Of a stretch of DNA of 64,000 nt, positions 53,593-63,013 are shown one piece after another. Source of the DNA: Luidia sarsii. Its lineage: Eukaryota; Echinodermata; Asteroidea; Paxillosida; Luidiidae. Made by a program: the position numbers and the translations under genes. The stretch lies in contig OX465104.1 of the NCBI GenBank assembly GCA_949987565.1, positions 6,043,248-6,107,247 of the forward strand, read 5' to 3'. The notes under the pieces were generated by a model that saw only the letters and a list, made by a program, of their open reading frames with translations, did no database searches and was not told where the DNA came from. Position 1 is the stretch's first letter. Each line of letters starts with the position of its first letter.

Positions 53593-54769
53593 GTTGCAGC
53601 AGTGGGGAGACGCATGCAAACGTACACGCGACGCACGCGAACGTTATGTTTCTATTGTATAGCGCCCTCTGTCGTTTGAGAAGTCACAGTGTGTAAACTG
53701 CTACGGTGTTCCACGCATGACACACTATAATTATTTGAATTGTGTTTTGGCTTGTTTAAAAAATAAAACCAGGACGACATTATTTTGATTGCAACGTTAT
53801 GACTTATGATAACCTGATATGATGCCGCATTCCAATCGCGTCGTGATTATTGTGTTCAGGAGTTCACTAGTCGTGAAGAGGAGTCCAGTCGTCTGGTAAC
53901 TCGTGGTCACCAGTCGTGAACTGGAGGCATAAATCTTTTCTCCAGTTCACGACTTGGCAACAAAATGGAGTCAGGAGGTCAAAGGGCAAAACGTTTTTAC
54001 CAACATCGATGATTGCATGAGTTACGAGATAACGATACATAGGGTGACGGCTTCTGCAGCCAGGAACGAAAAGGTGTATTTACTATGAATTTACTACGCC
54101 CACATGAAATTTATAATTTATTATTTTAGGCCTATTACGAATCCATGGATCATGCTCTGGTTGGCGGGCCAGCATCGTGTTACGGCGACCAAGTGATTCT
54201 TTGCCCACTACACTGACTATCCCTAATATAGAATGCTTGGGAATATTGTTTAGTTTTTCAGAACATAATAATTTATTACGGAGAATCAACTCCAATTTCA
54301 TTTTTTTTTTACCATAGAGCACTGGCACATGTTTCAGTATAGAATTTGGGCGGGTCCGAGGTTGCCACTTAATGTACAACCGTGTATGACACAGCCAAGT
54401 AATCTGAATTAATACTGCCAACGAATTAAACCGCATTGTGACCATCAATCAAACCATTTTTTTTTATGGAAGGGTCTGCGGGTACCTCGTGAAGACATCT
54501 AGGAACGGTGGGCGGACCTTCCCCACTCCTCTAATGAATTAGATTTCCCACTTTGATGTATTCGAATGGGGAAAGAGGGGAAACCCGACCGCGCTCCTGA
54601 ATTAAATTGAAATAAAGGAACTGAACAAAAGATAGGTTGGCTGTTAGATTTATAAACCACGAAGCCACGTGTTCTCGCTTGGGAAAACTACAAAGTGATT
54701 TTTTTTTTTTTTTTTTGCCATCAACAAGAACAAATTAAAAACAAAATTATCGAATGATTAGTAGGGCCT
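53593..54769. other. PHF5A upstream region and unassigned DNA
   Basis: 53593-53700 should hold the PHF5A 5' UTR and promoter; no TATA box is obvious. Inverted words around 53875-53965 (GTCGTGAACTGGAG, CCAGTTCACGAC) form a small hairpin. A 121-codon minus frame at 54083-54448 is unrecognised. Confidence 0.4.
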
Positions 54770-54806
54770 AGCAGGCCCTAGCAGGACCTTTCTCAAAGGT
54801 AGAATC
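54770..54806 (-). ncRNA. Truncated family A end
   Basis: Minus strand CCTTTGAGAAAGGTCCTGCT then AGGGCC. The GAAACGTC half is missing; CCTAGCAGG is duplicated at its place. Confidence 0.4.
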
Positions 54807-55404
54807 CTAAAATTAAACGAGTCTAGAATTAGGCTAAGTTTGATTGGGATTCTACCGACCTATTGTGACGAACGAAAGTGATTACGTGCCCCCTCTTGCC
54901 CCCCCCCCCCGAATGACCGAAAATTTGACTTCTGCTTTAAAATCAGTGAGTAGCCTACTTGCAACACTTTTCGTATGGGCCTATTATTCTAAAAGAAGAA
55001 GAAGAAGAAGAAGAAAACATTTTTTCGTTAGAAATATATATTTTTTTAAAATTACCGATTACTAAAAAGCTGCTCCTAGAAGACGAGAAATCAGCAAAAT
55101 TCATCAGAATTTTCGGGGAGTCAAACTTGCACAAGTGTGAATCCAGACGGCAGCCATCTTGAATAGGGCATTGGTGATTAATGAAATACAAAGTTCTTGT
55201 ACGAGCCTGTTTAGCACCCATTTTACAAGACCCCGGACCACTTTAGACAAAACTATAAAGGGGATTAATGCCATTTTCCCCTTTTACAAATAATGTGTAA
55301 AAGGGGGATATATACCAAAAAATGCTGTTCCCCTTTGTTTAACATGTTTATGGGCTTCAGAAAGGGGGATTTGGAGTTGGTTAGCGGCAGCTTATAGCAT
55401 AAAG
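54807..55404. other. Unassigned intergenic DNA
   Basis: Poly-C at 54899-54911, (AGA)n at 54993-55013. A short inverted pair CCCCCTTTT / AAAAGGGGGA occurs at 55270-55310. No gene. Confidence 0.4.
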
Positions 55405-55640
55405 ATAAAATGCCCAACCACACACCCAACCAACCAATCAACCACCCCGACCAATCAACCATCCAACCAACCAAGGAGGTTTTTGTCAGCTTGTCTTTCT
55501 GCTTGTCTGCCTGGGTACCTATCTGTCTGTTAGTCATTCATTTACTAACAAAACGAATCCACCACTCAATCACTATGTCCATCCGTGCATCAGTCACACC
55601 AGTTCCATGGTCACATCGTCACTCATTTACTCAGCAGTTA
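55405..55640. repeat. Degenerate tetranucleotide repeats (CCAA, TCTG, CACT)
   Basis: CCAACCAACCAATCAACC-type sequence at 55405-55480, then GTCTGCC/CTGTCTG and CACTCAATC-type words. Low-complexity, no coding evidence. Confidence 0.55.
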
Positions 55641-55707
55641 AAAAAAAACGCTTAGTCTCTCAAGCACTCACTCAGTGACTCTCGTTAAAAAGTAAACGAA
55701 TCGAATT

Positions 55708-55959
55708 TGTGACCCGGCACAGCATAATGAGGAATAACCCCACTTTTTAGATTTTGAGGTTTTCTAATGATGTGAAAGAGTATACCATTAGCTTTCAAAT
55801 GATATCAAAATGTAATATCCTCTAATACTTAAAATTTCCGAAAATAAAAAACAAGAACATTGATTTGTAATCGAATTGTGAAGATACTTTAACTTCAGGC
55901 GTTGTTTACTCAAAAAGTGTTTGGGTGGAATATTCGTCAAGTCGTTGTGCCGGGTCACA
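55708..55959. mobile_element. MITE, family M9 (copy 2)
   Basis: Ends TGTGACCCGGCACAGC and TTGTGCCGGGTCACA. The interior AATGATATCAAAATGTAATA and TCAGGCGTTGTTTACTC is in reverse orientation to 56514 and 33525. Confidence 0.85.
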
Positions 55960-56513
55960 TTTTTCCTTTCGAAATGACGTGCCAATTAGTAGGATACCCC
56001 GCTTGTTTTTTTTCTTGTTTTTTTTTCTTCAAACAGGCATTCCCACTTTGCACGTGACACTAACGTCGTAGTGATTACCCTCGCGTCTTGTTACCACGTG
56101 CGCGTGTCGAGAGGGGGGGGGGGGGAGAAACGTGCACCAGAATAGACCGGGAGTAATTATCAGCAGCGAAGGAGCCTTCACGTTGGGGATAGCATTGGAT
56201 GGACTGATGAGAGGGAATCTGAATGGTTTCCCAAACCCCCCCACGGGGCCTCTTTATAACCAAGGAGGTATATGACGACCTCGAGGCTGCCTTCTGGGAT
56301 GGCCCGTAATGTGTGTACCTACCTGTGCGACTGCGTATAAGAAGCAACGAGATGAGCGGCGTCATTCCTTGAATGCGACTTGACACTTTGTTTGGTTAAC
56401 TCAGATAGACTCGCTACCGATCGCCTCTCCTCTCCTAATTCCTAAATCCTCTCCTTTTTCCCCCAGTGTTTTTCTATATACGCTTATAATTTCGATCTGA
56501 AATATTCAACATA
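55960..56513. other. Unassigned intergenic DNA
   Basis: Poly-G at 56113-56125. Two overlapping minus frames (71 and 103 codons) are unrecognised. Confidence 0.35.
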
Positions 56514-56762
56514 TGTGACCCGGCACAACGACATCAGGAATATTCCACCAAAACAGTTTTTGAGTAAACAACGCCTGAAGTTAAAGTATCTTCACAATTC
56601 GATACAAATATTATTTTTTTTGTATTTTTCGTAAATTTTAAATATTAGAGGATATTATATTTTGATATCATTTGAAAGCTCATGGTGTGCTCTTTCCCAT
56701 CATTAGAAAATCTCAAAATCTCAAAAGTGGGGTTATTCTTCATTATGCTGTGCCAGGTCACA
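56514..56762. mobile_element. MITE, family M9 (copy 3)
   Basis: TGTGACCCGGCACAACG at left, GCTGTGCCAGGTCACA at right, flanked by TA on both sides. Matches 55708 (inverted) and 33525 (same orientation, lacking its 200-bp insertion). Confidence 0.85.
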
Positions 56763-57017
56763 TATAGCCTATCCCCTTTTTCATCAAACCTTGCTCTATG
56801 ATCAAACGGTGTATGCTTGGAAAAGACCCGGATGCTGAGGTATCCGAGTGGGTGTGTTCGAGAGGGCCGCGGCGTACTGTAGGGGAGCCCACGCCCGCTC
56901 ATTTCAGTCACTTCCACGAATCCCTTGCTTTGACAAACATCGGGTTATTTGCTTTTTGGGTTAAACCCTTCTAGAGCGGCAATCAGCGACCGACGCACAT
57001 CCTCAATGATGCTTGAA
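56763..57017. other. Unassigned intergenic DNA
   Basis: No recognised feature. Confidence 0.35.
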
Positions 57018-58475
57018 GGCATGATGGTGGTGGTGATGGTGGTGATGCTCCTGTTGATGGTGTTGATGGTGGTGATGGTGGTGATGGTGATGGTGGTGGT
57101 GGTGGTGGTGGTGATGGTGGTGATGGTGGTGTTGGTGGTGGTGGTGGTGGTGGTGATGGTGGTGTTGGTGGTGGTGGTGGTGGTGGTGATGGTGGTGTTG
57201 GTGGTGGTGGTGGTGGTGATGGTGGTGATGGTGGTAATGGTGGTGATGGTGGTGGTGGTGGTGATGGTGGTCGTGGTGGTGGTGGTGGTGATGGTGGTGG
57301 TGATGGTGGTGGTGGTGATGGTGGTGGTGGTGGTGGTGGTGGTGATGGTGGTGGTGATGGTGGTGATGGGGGTGGTGGTGGTGGTGATGGTGGTGATGGT
57401 GGTGGTGGTGGTGGTGGTAGTGATGGTGGTGATGGTGGTGTTGGTGGTGGTGGTGGTGGTGGTGGTGGTGGTGATGGTGGTGATGGTGGTGATGGTGGTG
57501 ATGGTGGTGATGGTGGTGGTGGTGGTGATGGTGGTTGTGAATGGTGATGGTGGTGGTGGTGGCGGTGGTGATGGTGATGGTGGTGGTGGTGGTGGTGGTG
57601 GTAGTGATGGTGGTGATGGTGGTGTTGGTGGTGGTGGTGGCGATGGTGGTGGTGATGGTGGTGGTGGTGGTGGTGGTGATGGTGGTGGTGGTGGTGGTGG
57701 TGGTGGTGGTGGTGGTGGTGGTGGTGGTGGTGGTGGTTGTGAATGGTGGTGGTGGTGGTGGTGGCGGTGGTGATGGTGGTGGTGGCGGTGGTGATAGTGA
57801 TGGTGGTGGTGGTGATGGTGATGGTGGTGATAGTGGTGGTGGTGGTGGTGGTGGTGGTGATGGTGGTGGTGGTGGTGGTGGTGGTGGTGGTGGTGGTGGT
57901 GGTGGTTGTGAATGGTGGTGGTGGTGGTGGTGGCGGTGGTGATGGTGGTGGTGGCGGTGGTGATAGTGATGGTGGTGGTGGTGATGGTGATGGTGGTGAT
58001 AGTGGTGGTGGTGGTGGTGGTGGTGGTGATGGTGGTGGTGGTGGTGGTGGTGGTGGTGGTGGTGGTTGTGGTGGTGGTGGTTGTGAATGGTGGTGGTGGT
58101 GGTGGTGGCGGTGGTGATGGTGGTGGTGGCGGTGGTGATAGTGATGGTGGTGGTGGTGATGGTGATGGTGGTGATAGTGGTGGTGGTGGTGGTGGTGGTG
58201 GTGATGGTGGTGGTGGTGGTGGTGGTGGTGGTGGTGGTGGTGGTGGTGGTTGTGAATGGTGGTGGTGGTGGTGGTGGCGGTGGTGATGGTGGTGGTGGCG
58301 GTGGTGATAGTGATGGTGGTGGTGGTGATGGTGATGGTGGTGATAGTGGTGGTGGTGGTGGTGGTGGTGGTGATGGTGGTCATTGATGTGATGCTGGTGA
58401 TGGTGATGATGCTCCTGTTGATGGTGGTGATGGTGGTGAGGGTGATGGTGGTGGTGATGGTGATGGCATTACAAG
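57018..58475. repeat. (GGT/GAT)n trinucleotide array with higher-order units
   Basis: About 1.45 kb of GGT triplets with GAT, GTT and GCG variants. From 57535 a marker GTTGTGAATGG recurs at 57737, 57906, 58081 and 58250, giving units of about 202, 169, 175 and 169 bp with near-identical interiors (GGCGGTGGTGATAGTGATGG). The 525-codon minus-strand Pro/His/Thr frame and the plus-strand Val/Gly frames reflect the triplets only. Confidence 0.95.
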
Positions 58476-58489
58476 AGCCCAAATCATAA

Positions 58490-58979
58490 GATATGAGATA
58501 TAAGGCCACTTTGTGGTACGACCAAGGGTTTGTACTATTAAGATGTACAGTTTGGTACATTTAAGTGTACCTCGAAATGCATTGTTTGCAAGACACATGT
58601 CAGGGAAATAGACTCCTTGAATGGACATTCTTCTGGAACTACCCACACGACATATGGCTGTATCACGTGCACTACCTCCAACATCATATACCTCATCTCT
58701 AGTAGAGTTTGTAATATTCAGTATGTTGGCGAGACCAAAAACACCCTCAAAAAACGGATCTATGGCCATAGGTCTACTATCAAAACCGGTAAAATGGACA
58801 CCCCTGTTGGGTATCACTTCAATCTCCCTGATCATTCGATATCAGATATGAGTCTACTGGGCATAGAATCACTTGGTCACCGTATTAATGTTGTCCGTCT
58901 TAGCCGTGAGAAAATGTGGACGAAGCGTCTTCGGACTATTCAACCACATGGTCTTAACATCCAGGAGGGTAATGACTAA
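58490..58979 (+). pseudogene. Penelope-like element C-terminal part (family A, 5' truncated)
   Basis: An open frame without its own start reads from about 58540 to the TAA at 58977. It has a cysteine/histidine cluster (CTSKCIVCKTHV, GCITCTTSN) followed by the GIY-YIG endonuclease signature: NIIYLI, then CNIQYVGETKNTLKKRIYGH. It continues with MDTPVGYHFNLPDH and a C-terminal LRTIQPHGLNIQEGND. In Penelope-like retroelements this nuclease sits after the reverse transcriptase, which is missing here: the element starts abruptly at the GGT array. Downstream is a 280-bp pyrimidine-rich 3' UTR and the family A ribozyme-like end at 59257, so 58490-59310 is one truncated insertion. The frame is intact over 140 codons, so the copy is fairly young. 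Confidence 0.85.
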
Positions 58980-59256
58980 CACAATGCAGCTTTCTGATAA
59001 TCCTTCTTTTGTGTTCAGTCCTTCACACTTCTCTCTTTGATCTTTCCCCCTCTTCTCACTATTCCCTACCCTACTCCTTGCCCTTCTCTTTGATCTTTCC
59101 CCTCTTCTCACCAATCCCTACCCTACTCCTTGCCCTTCCCTTTGATCTATCCCTACCAGCTTCACTCTTTGTCCTTTGTTTCTCATCCGTGTCCTATTCA
59201 CTCCCCCCCCCCTCCATTCCTCCGTGTACATGTATCTATTTTGTCCTTGTCACTCT
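58980..59256 (+). mobile_element. 3' UTR of the Penelope family A copy
   Basis: Pyrimidine-rich, with a directly repeated unit of about 60 bp (TTTGATCTTTCCCCTCTTCTC, CCCTACCCTACTCCTTGCCC) at 59035-59140. A related segment precedes the family A end at 21371. Confidence 0.65.
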
Positions 59257-59310
59257 GCCTTTGAGACAGGTCCTGATCCTGCTAGGATCGAAACGTCAGG
59301 CCCACTAAAT
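59257..59310 (+). ncRNA. Hammerhead-like end, family A, at the 3' terminus of its Penelope element
   Basis: GCCT, TTGAGAC, A, stem II with a partial duplication (GGTCCTGATCCT), GCT loop, AGGATC, GAAACGTC, then AGGC pairing with GCCT, and CCACTAAATTTT. This copy ties the family A motif to a GIY-YIG Penelope reading frame. Confidence 0.65.
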
Positions 59311-59689
59311 TTTAAGATGTACAGTTGTGTTATACAGCTGTTTTTTTTTCTTTCCAAAGAAAAACCAAACATCATTTTGTTTTGGCGTGGGCACAATTCC
59401 ACGTGGACTACCACGTGCAGTATCCTTAAATACTGATCCACTGATTAGCCCCATGTCTGCTTGACGAAGTGCTATCAAACCGAAGAAGAAGAAACATACA
59501 CACTGAATTTAATGAGCACGATGCAGATGGTTTGGCCGACTGAAGATGCAATTAGATTCGATGTGGGATTTATTCTAAAGGTTTCCACCGCCCGAATATT
59601 CACGATATTAGTCCATGGGGAGTGATTATGCATTCAAACAACTGCTCCGTGCGTATATTATAGTCTTAGAAGCTTTTGATTGGAGGTGT
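59311..59689. other. Unassigned intergenic DNA
   Basis: No recognised feature. Confidence 0.35.
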
Positions 59690-60175
59690 GGGGGAGGGGG
59701 AGAGACCGTTAGAAGGGGGAGAAAGAAAGAGGGAGGTGGAGAGAGGGAGAGAGAGGGAGAAGGAGAGAGAGGGAGAGAGGGGGAGAGAGAGAGAGAGAGA
59801 GGGAGAGGGAGTGAGAGGGAGAGGGAGAGGGAGAGAGAGGGGAAGAGAGAAAGAGGGAGGTGGAGAGAGGGAGAGAGAGAAGGAGAGGGAGAGAGAGGGG
59901 AAGAGAGAAAGAGGGAGGTGGAGAGAGAGACGGAGAGGGAGAGAGAGGGGAAGAGAGAAAGAGGGAGGTGGAGAGAGAGGGAGAGACGGACAGGGAGAGG
60001 GAGAAACAAAACGGGAGGGAAGGAAAGAAAGAGAGAAAGATAGATATAAAGAGAGAAAGAGAGCGACACAGAGAGACATATGATAGGTAAACACGACGGA
60101 GACAGAGAGACAGGGAAATAAAGAGAGAGAGGGATGAGAGGGAGAGGGAGAGAAGAAGAAAGAGAGGGATCGAGG
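59690..60175. repeat. Polypurine (GAGA)n tract with 60-80-bp units
   Basis: GAGAGAGGGGAAGAGAGAAAG and GAGGGAGGTGGAGAGAG recur about every 65 to 70 bp between 59830 and 59990. Purine-only on the plus strand. Confidence 0.93.
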
Positions 60176-61345
60176 GAGGGCTAGAATGAGGGCTAGAGGG
60201 AGGGCTAGAGGGAGGGCTAGAGGGAGGGCTAGAGGGAGGGATAGAGGGAGGGATAGAGGGAGGGATAGAGGGAGGGATAGAGGGAGGGCTAGAGGGAGGG
60301 ATAGAGGGAGGGATAGAGGGAGGGATAGAGGGAGGGATAGAGGGAGGGATAGAGGGAGGGATAGAGGGAGGGATAGAGGGAGGGCTAGAGGGAGGGATAG
60401 AGGGAGGGATAGAGGGAGGGATAGAGGGAGGGATAGAGGGAGGTATAGAGGGAGGGATAGAGGGAGGGATAGAGGGAGGGATAGAGGGAGGGATAGAGGG
60501 AGGGATAGAGGGAGGGATAGAGGGAGGGATAGTGGGAGGGCTAGAGGGAGGGCTGGAGGGAGGGCTAGAGGGAGGGCTAGAGGGAGGGATAGAGGGAGGG
60601 ATAGAGGGAGGGATAGAGGGAGGGATAGAGGGAGGGCTAGAGGGAGGGCTAGAGGGAGGCATAGAGGGAGGGATAGAGGGAGGGATAGAGGGAGGGATAG
60701 AGGGAGGGATAGAGGGAGGGATAGAGGGAGGGCTAGAGGGAGGGATAGAGGGAGGGATAGAGGGAGGGATAGAGGGAGGGATAGAGAGAGGGCTAGAGGA
60801 AGGGATAGAGGGAGGGATAGAGGGAGGGATAGAGGGAGGGGTAGAGGGAGGGATAGAGGGAGCTGAGGGATAGAGGGAGGGATAGAGGGAGGGATAGAGG
60901 GAGGGATAGAGGGAGGGATAGAGGGAGGGATAGAGGGAGGGATAGAGGGAGGGATAGAGGGAGGGATAGAGGGACGGATAGAGGGAGGGCTAGAGGGAGG
61001 GATAGAGGGAGGGATAGAGGGAGGGATAGAGGGAGGGATAGAGGGAGGGATAGAGGGAGGGATAGAGGGAGGGATAGAGGGAGGGATAGAGGGAAGGATA
61101 GAGGGAACGATAGAGGAAGGGCTAGATGGAGGGCTAGAGGGAGGGCTAGAGGGAGGGATAGAGGGAGGGATAGAGGTAGTGCCAGAGGGAGGGCTAGAGG
61201 GAGGGATAGAGGGAGGGATAGAGGGAGGGATAGAGGGGGGGATAGAGGGAGGGATAGAGGGAGGGATAAAGGGAGGGATAGAGGGAGGGCTAGAGGGAGC
61301 GGAGGGCTAGAGGGAGGGATAGAGAGAGGGGTTAGAGAGAGATAG
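60176..61345. repeat. 12-bp minisatellite (GAGGGAGGGATA)n
   Basis: About 97 tandem copies of a 12-bp unit, with CTA in place of ATA in scattered units and short phase breaks at about 60860 (AGCTGAGGG) and 61297 (AGCGGAGGG). Because 12 is a multiple of 3, frames stay open (RGRD, EGGI), giving a 226-codon shadow. Confidence 0.97.
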
Positions 61346-61582
61346 GGTATAGAGAGAGAGAGTAGGGGAGAGAGAGAGTGGGGGAGAGAGACAGAGAGTG
61401 GGGGGAGACAGACAGTCCATTATGTCCATTATGCATATGATGTATAATGCGAAGTGCTGGATGGAGGCATCAGGCTTATCAAACCCCACGAGAAGCCTGC
61501 CACAGCGAACCGTGAGGCCCGTCAGTGTGGCAAACACGAGCCGAGGATGTAATTACCCCTGACGAAGATGGGGAGATGAGAG

Positions 61583-61613
<31 letters not shown>

Positions 61614-61781
61614 GAAAAAAAGGGAGAAGGATGAGCCAAAAAAAACCGGTCCGTGAGCAGCCCGGGACAACATTGTAAAGACGACGACAAGGCAATCTGT
61701 CGAGAAAGGAGCACCGCATGTCGAGCGTGCGTGATACGGTGAAATAAGGACGAACCGATCGAGGGAGGCTATAATGTTTAT
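61346..61781. other. Unassigned DNA with GA runs
   Basis: GA repeats at 61346-61410 and 61577-61612. The 143-codon minus frame (61479-61910) runs into the M6 element and is not accepted. Confidence 0.4.
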
Positions 61782-61973
61782 CGCAGTGGCTGTTGTTACG
61801 GCAGTCGTCCGTGTGGTTCCCTGACTTGATTGTATTTCGTCAGCATTGCAGGCTGGTTGATTCAGTCTGTTAGCTGATAGTCTGGTTCCAAGAGCTAAAC
61901 ATCCTGACAAATACTGTGAAGTCAGGGAACCATACGAACGACTGCCGTAACAACAGCCACTGCGAATATTTAT
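61773..61973. mobile_element. Hairpin MITE, family M6 (copy 3) with 9-bp target duplication
   Basis: The body 61782-61964 is nearly identical to 53041-53215. Flanks AATGTTTAT (61773-61781) and AATATTTAT (61965-61973) are a 9-bp duplication with one mismatch. Confidence 0.9.
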
Positions 61974-62264
61974 TGGCGGGAGAAGAAGAAAACAAAATCA
62001 CACCGAAACTATACAGAGGACGACTGAGCAATGCGCGCCATCCTGACTGCCGTTGTTGCACGGGCTGTGGGGGCAATCATCAGTCAGGCGTTCGTCCCGT
62101 ATATACACACGCCAGGCACGCGGCGAGCAGAGGGCATTATAGCAACGTCGCTCGTCGGTGCAGGACGGACGTCGCCGAGCCTGCGCGATCCAAGCCAGCC
62201 GTGAAATTGCAGCATTCTTCAGTCACTGGACGGTTTCTCGGCATCACGTTGCCTCCCCTTTAGC
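61974..62264. other. Unassigned DNA, possible promoter region
   Basis: A CGTATATACAC word at about 62098 could be TATA-like. A 115-codon frame is unrecognised. Confidence 0.25.
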
Positions 62265-62762
62265 CTCTCTCTATCTGGCTCTCTGAGTCACTCCCTGTCT
62301 CTCAGTGCCTCCCTCTGTCCATCTGTCTGTCTCTGTCTCTGTTGCTCGGTCTCTCTGTATCTCTGTGTCTCCCTCTCTGTCGCTCTTTCTGTCTGTCTCT
62401 CTGTTTCTCGCTGTCTCTTTCTGTCTCTGTGTCTCTGTGTGTCTCGCTCTGTCTCTCTGTCCCCCTTCGTCTCTGTCAGTGTCTCTCTCTGTGCCTCTGT
62501 CTCTCTGTATCTGTGTCTCTGTGCCTCTGTCTCTCTGTATCTGTGTCTCTGTGCCTCTGTCTCTCTGTATCTGTGTCTCTGTGTCTCTCCGAGTCTCTCT
62601 GTCTCTCCGTGTCTCTCTGTGTCTCTCTGTGTCTTCGTGTCTCTCTGTGTCTCTCTGTGTCTCTCAGTGTGTCTCTCTGTCTTCCTCTGTCTCCCTCTGT
62701 CGCCCTCTATCTCTTTATCTCCGTTTTTTTCTGTCTCTCACTTTCTCTGTCTTTCCCTCTAT
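62265..62762. repeat. (TCTG/TCTC)n polypyrimidine-like tract
   Basis: CTCTCTGTGTCTCTG-type repeats, including a 33-bp unit (TGCCTCTGTCTCTCTGTATC, then TGTGTCTC) in three tandem copies at 62491-62585. Open frames here (172, 157, 115 codons) are artefacts. Confidence 0.93.
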
Positions 62763-63013
62763 CTTGTGTGGGTGGCGACTGTGTAGGAAGCAGCTCTCGA
62801 CAGATTGTAAGATGATACATTGAAGCACGTGCCCGCACCGAGGAAAACATCATCTCCATGTAGTAAGCATGGGGCTCATTATTCCATTCGGCATATAGCC
62901 ATGACATTACCGAGCCCGTAGAAAAAGGGGAGTCATCAGGAGCGAAGTCGGCCTCCATTACATCGTGGGATCTCAGCCTCGGCCAAGGTCAACCGACTGT
63001 CTATACCGGCACC

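Noticed and set aside
56983..58560. 525-codon minus-strand frame (Pro/His/Thr repeats)
   Set aside because: It is the triplet array read in one frame; codons are only CCA, CAC, ACC and variants, and it would run antisense to a Penelope fragment.
60186..60866. 226-codon RGRD-repeat frame
   Set aside because: A 12-bp minisatellite keeps all frames open; no non-repeat protein sequence is attached.
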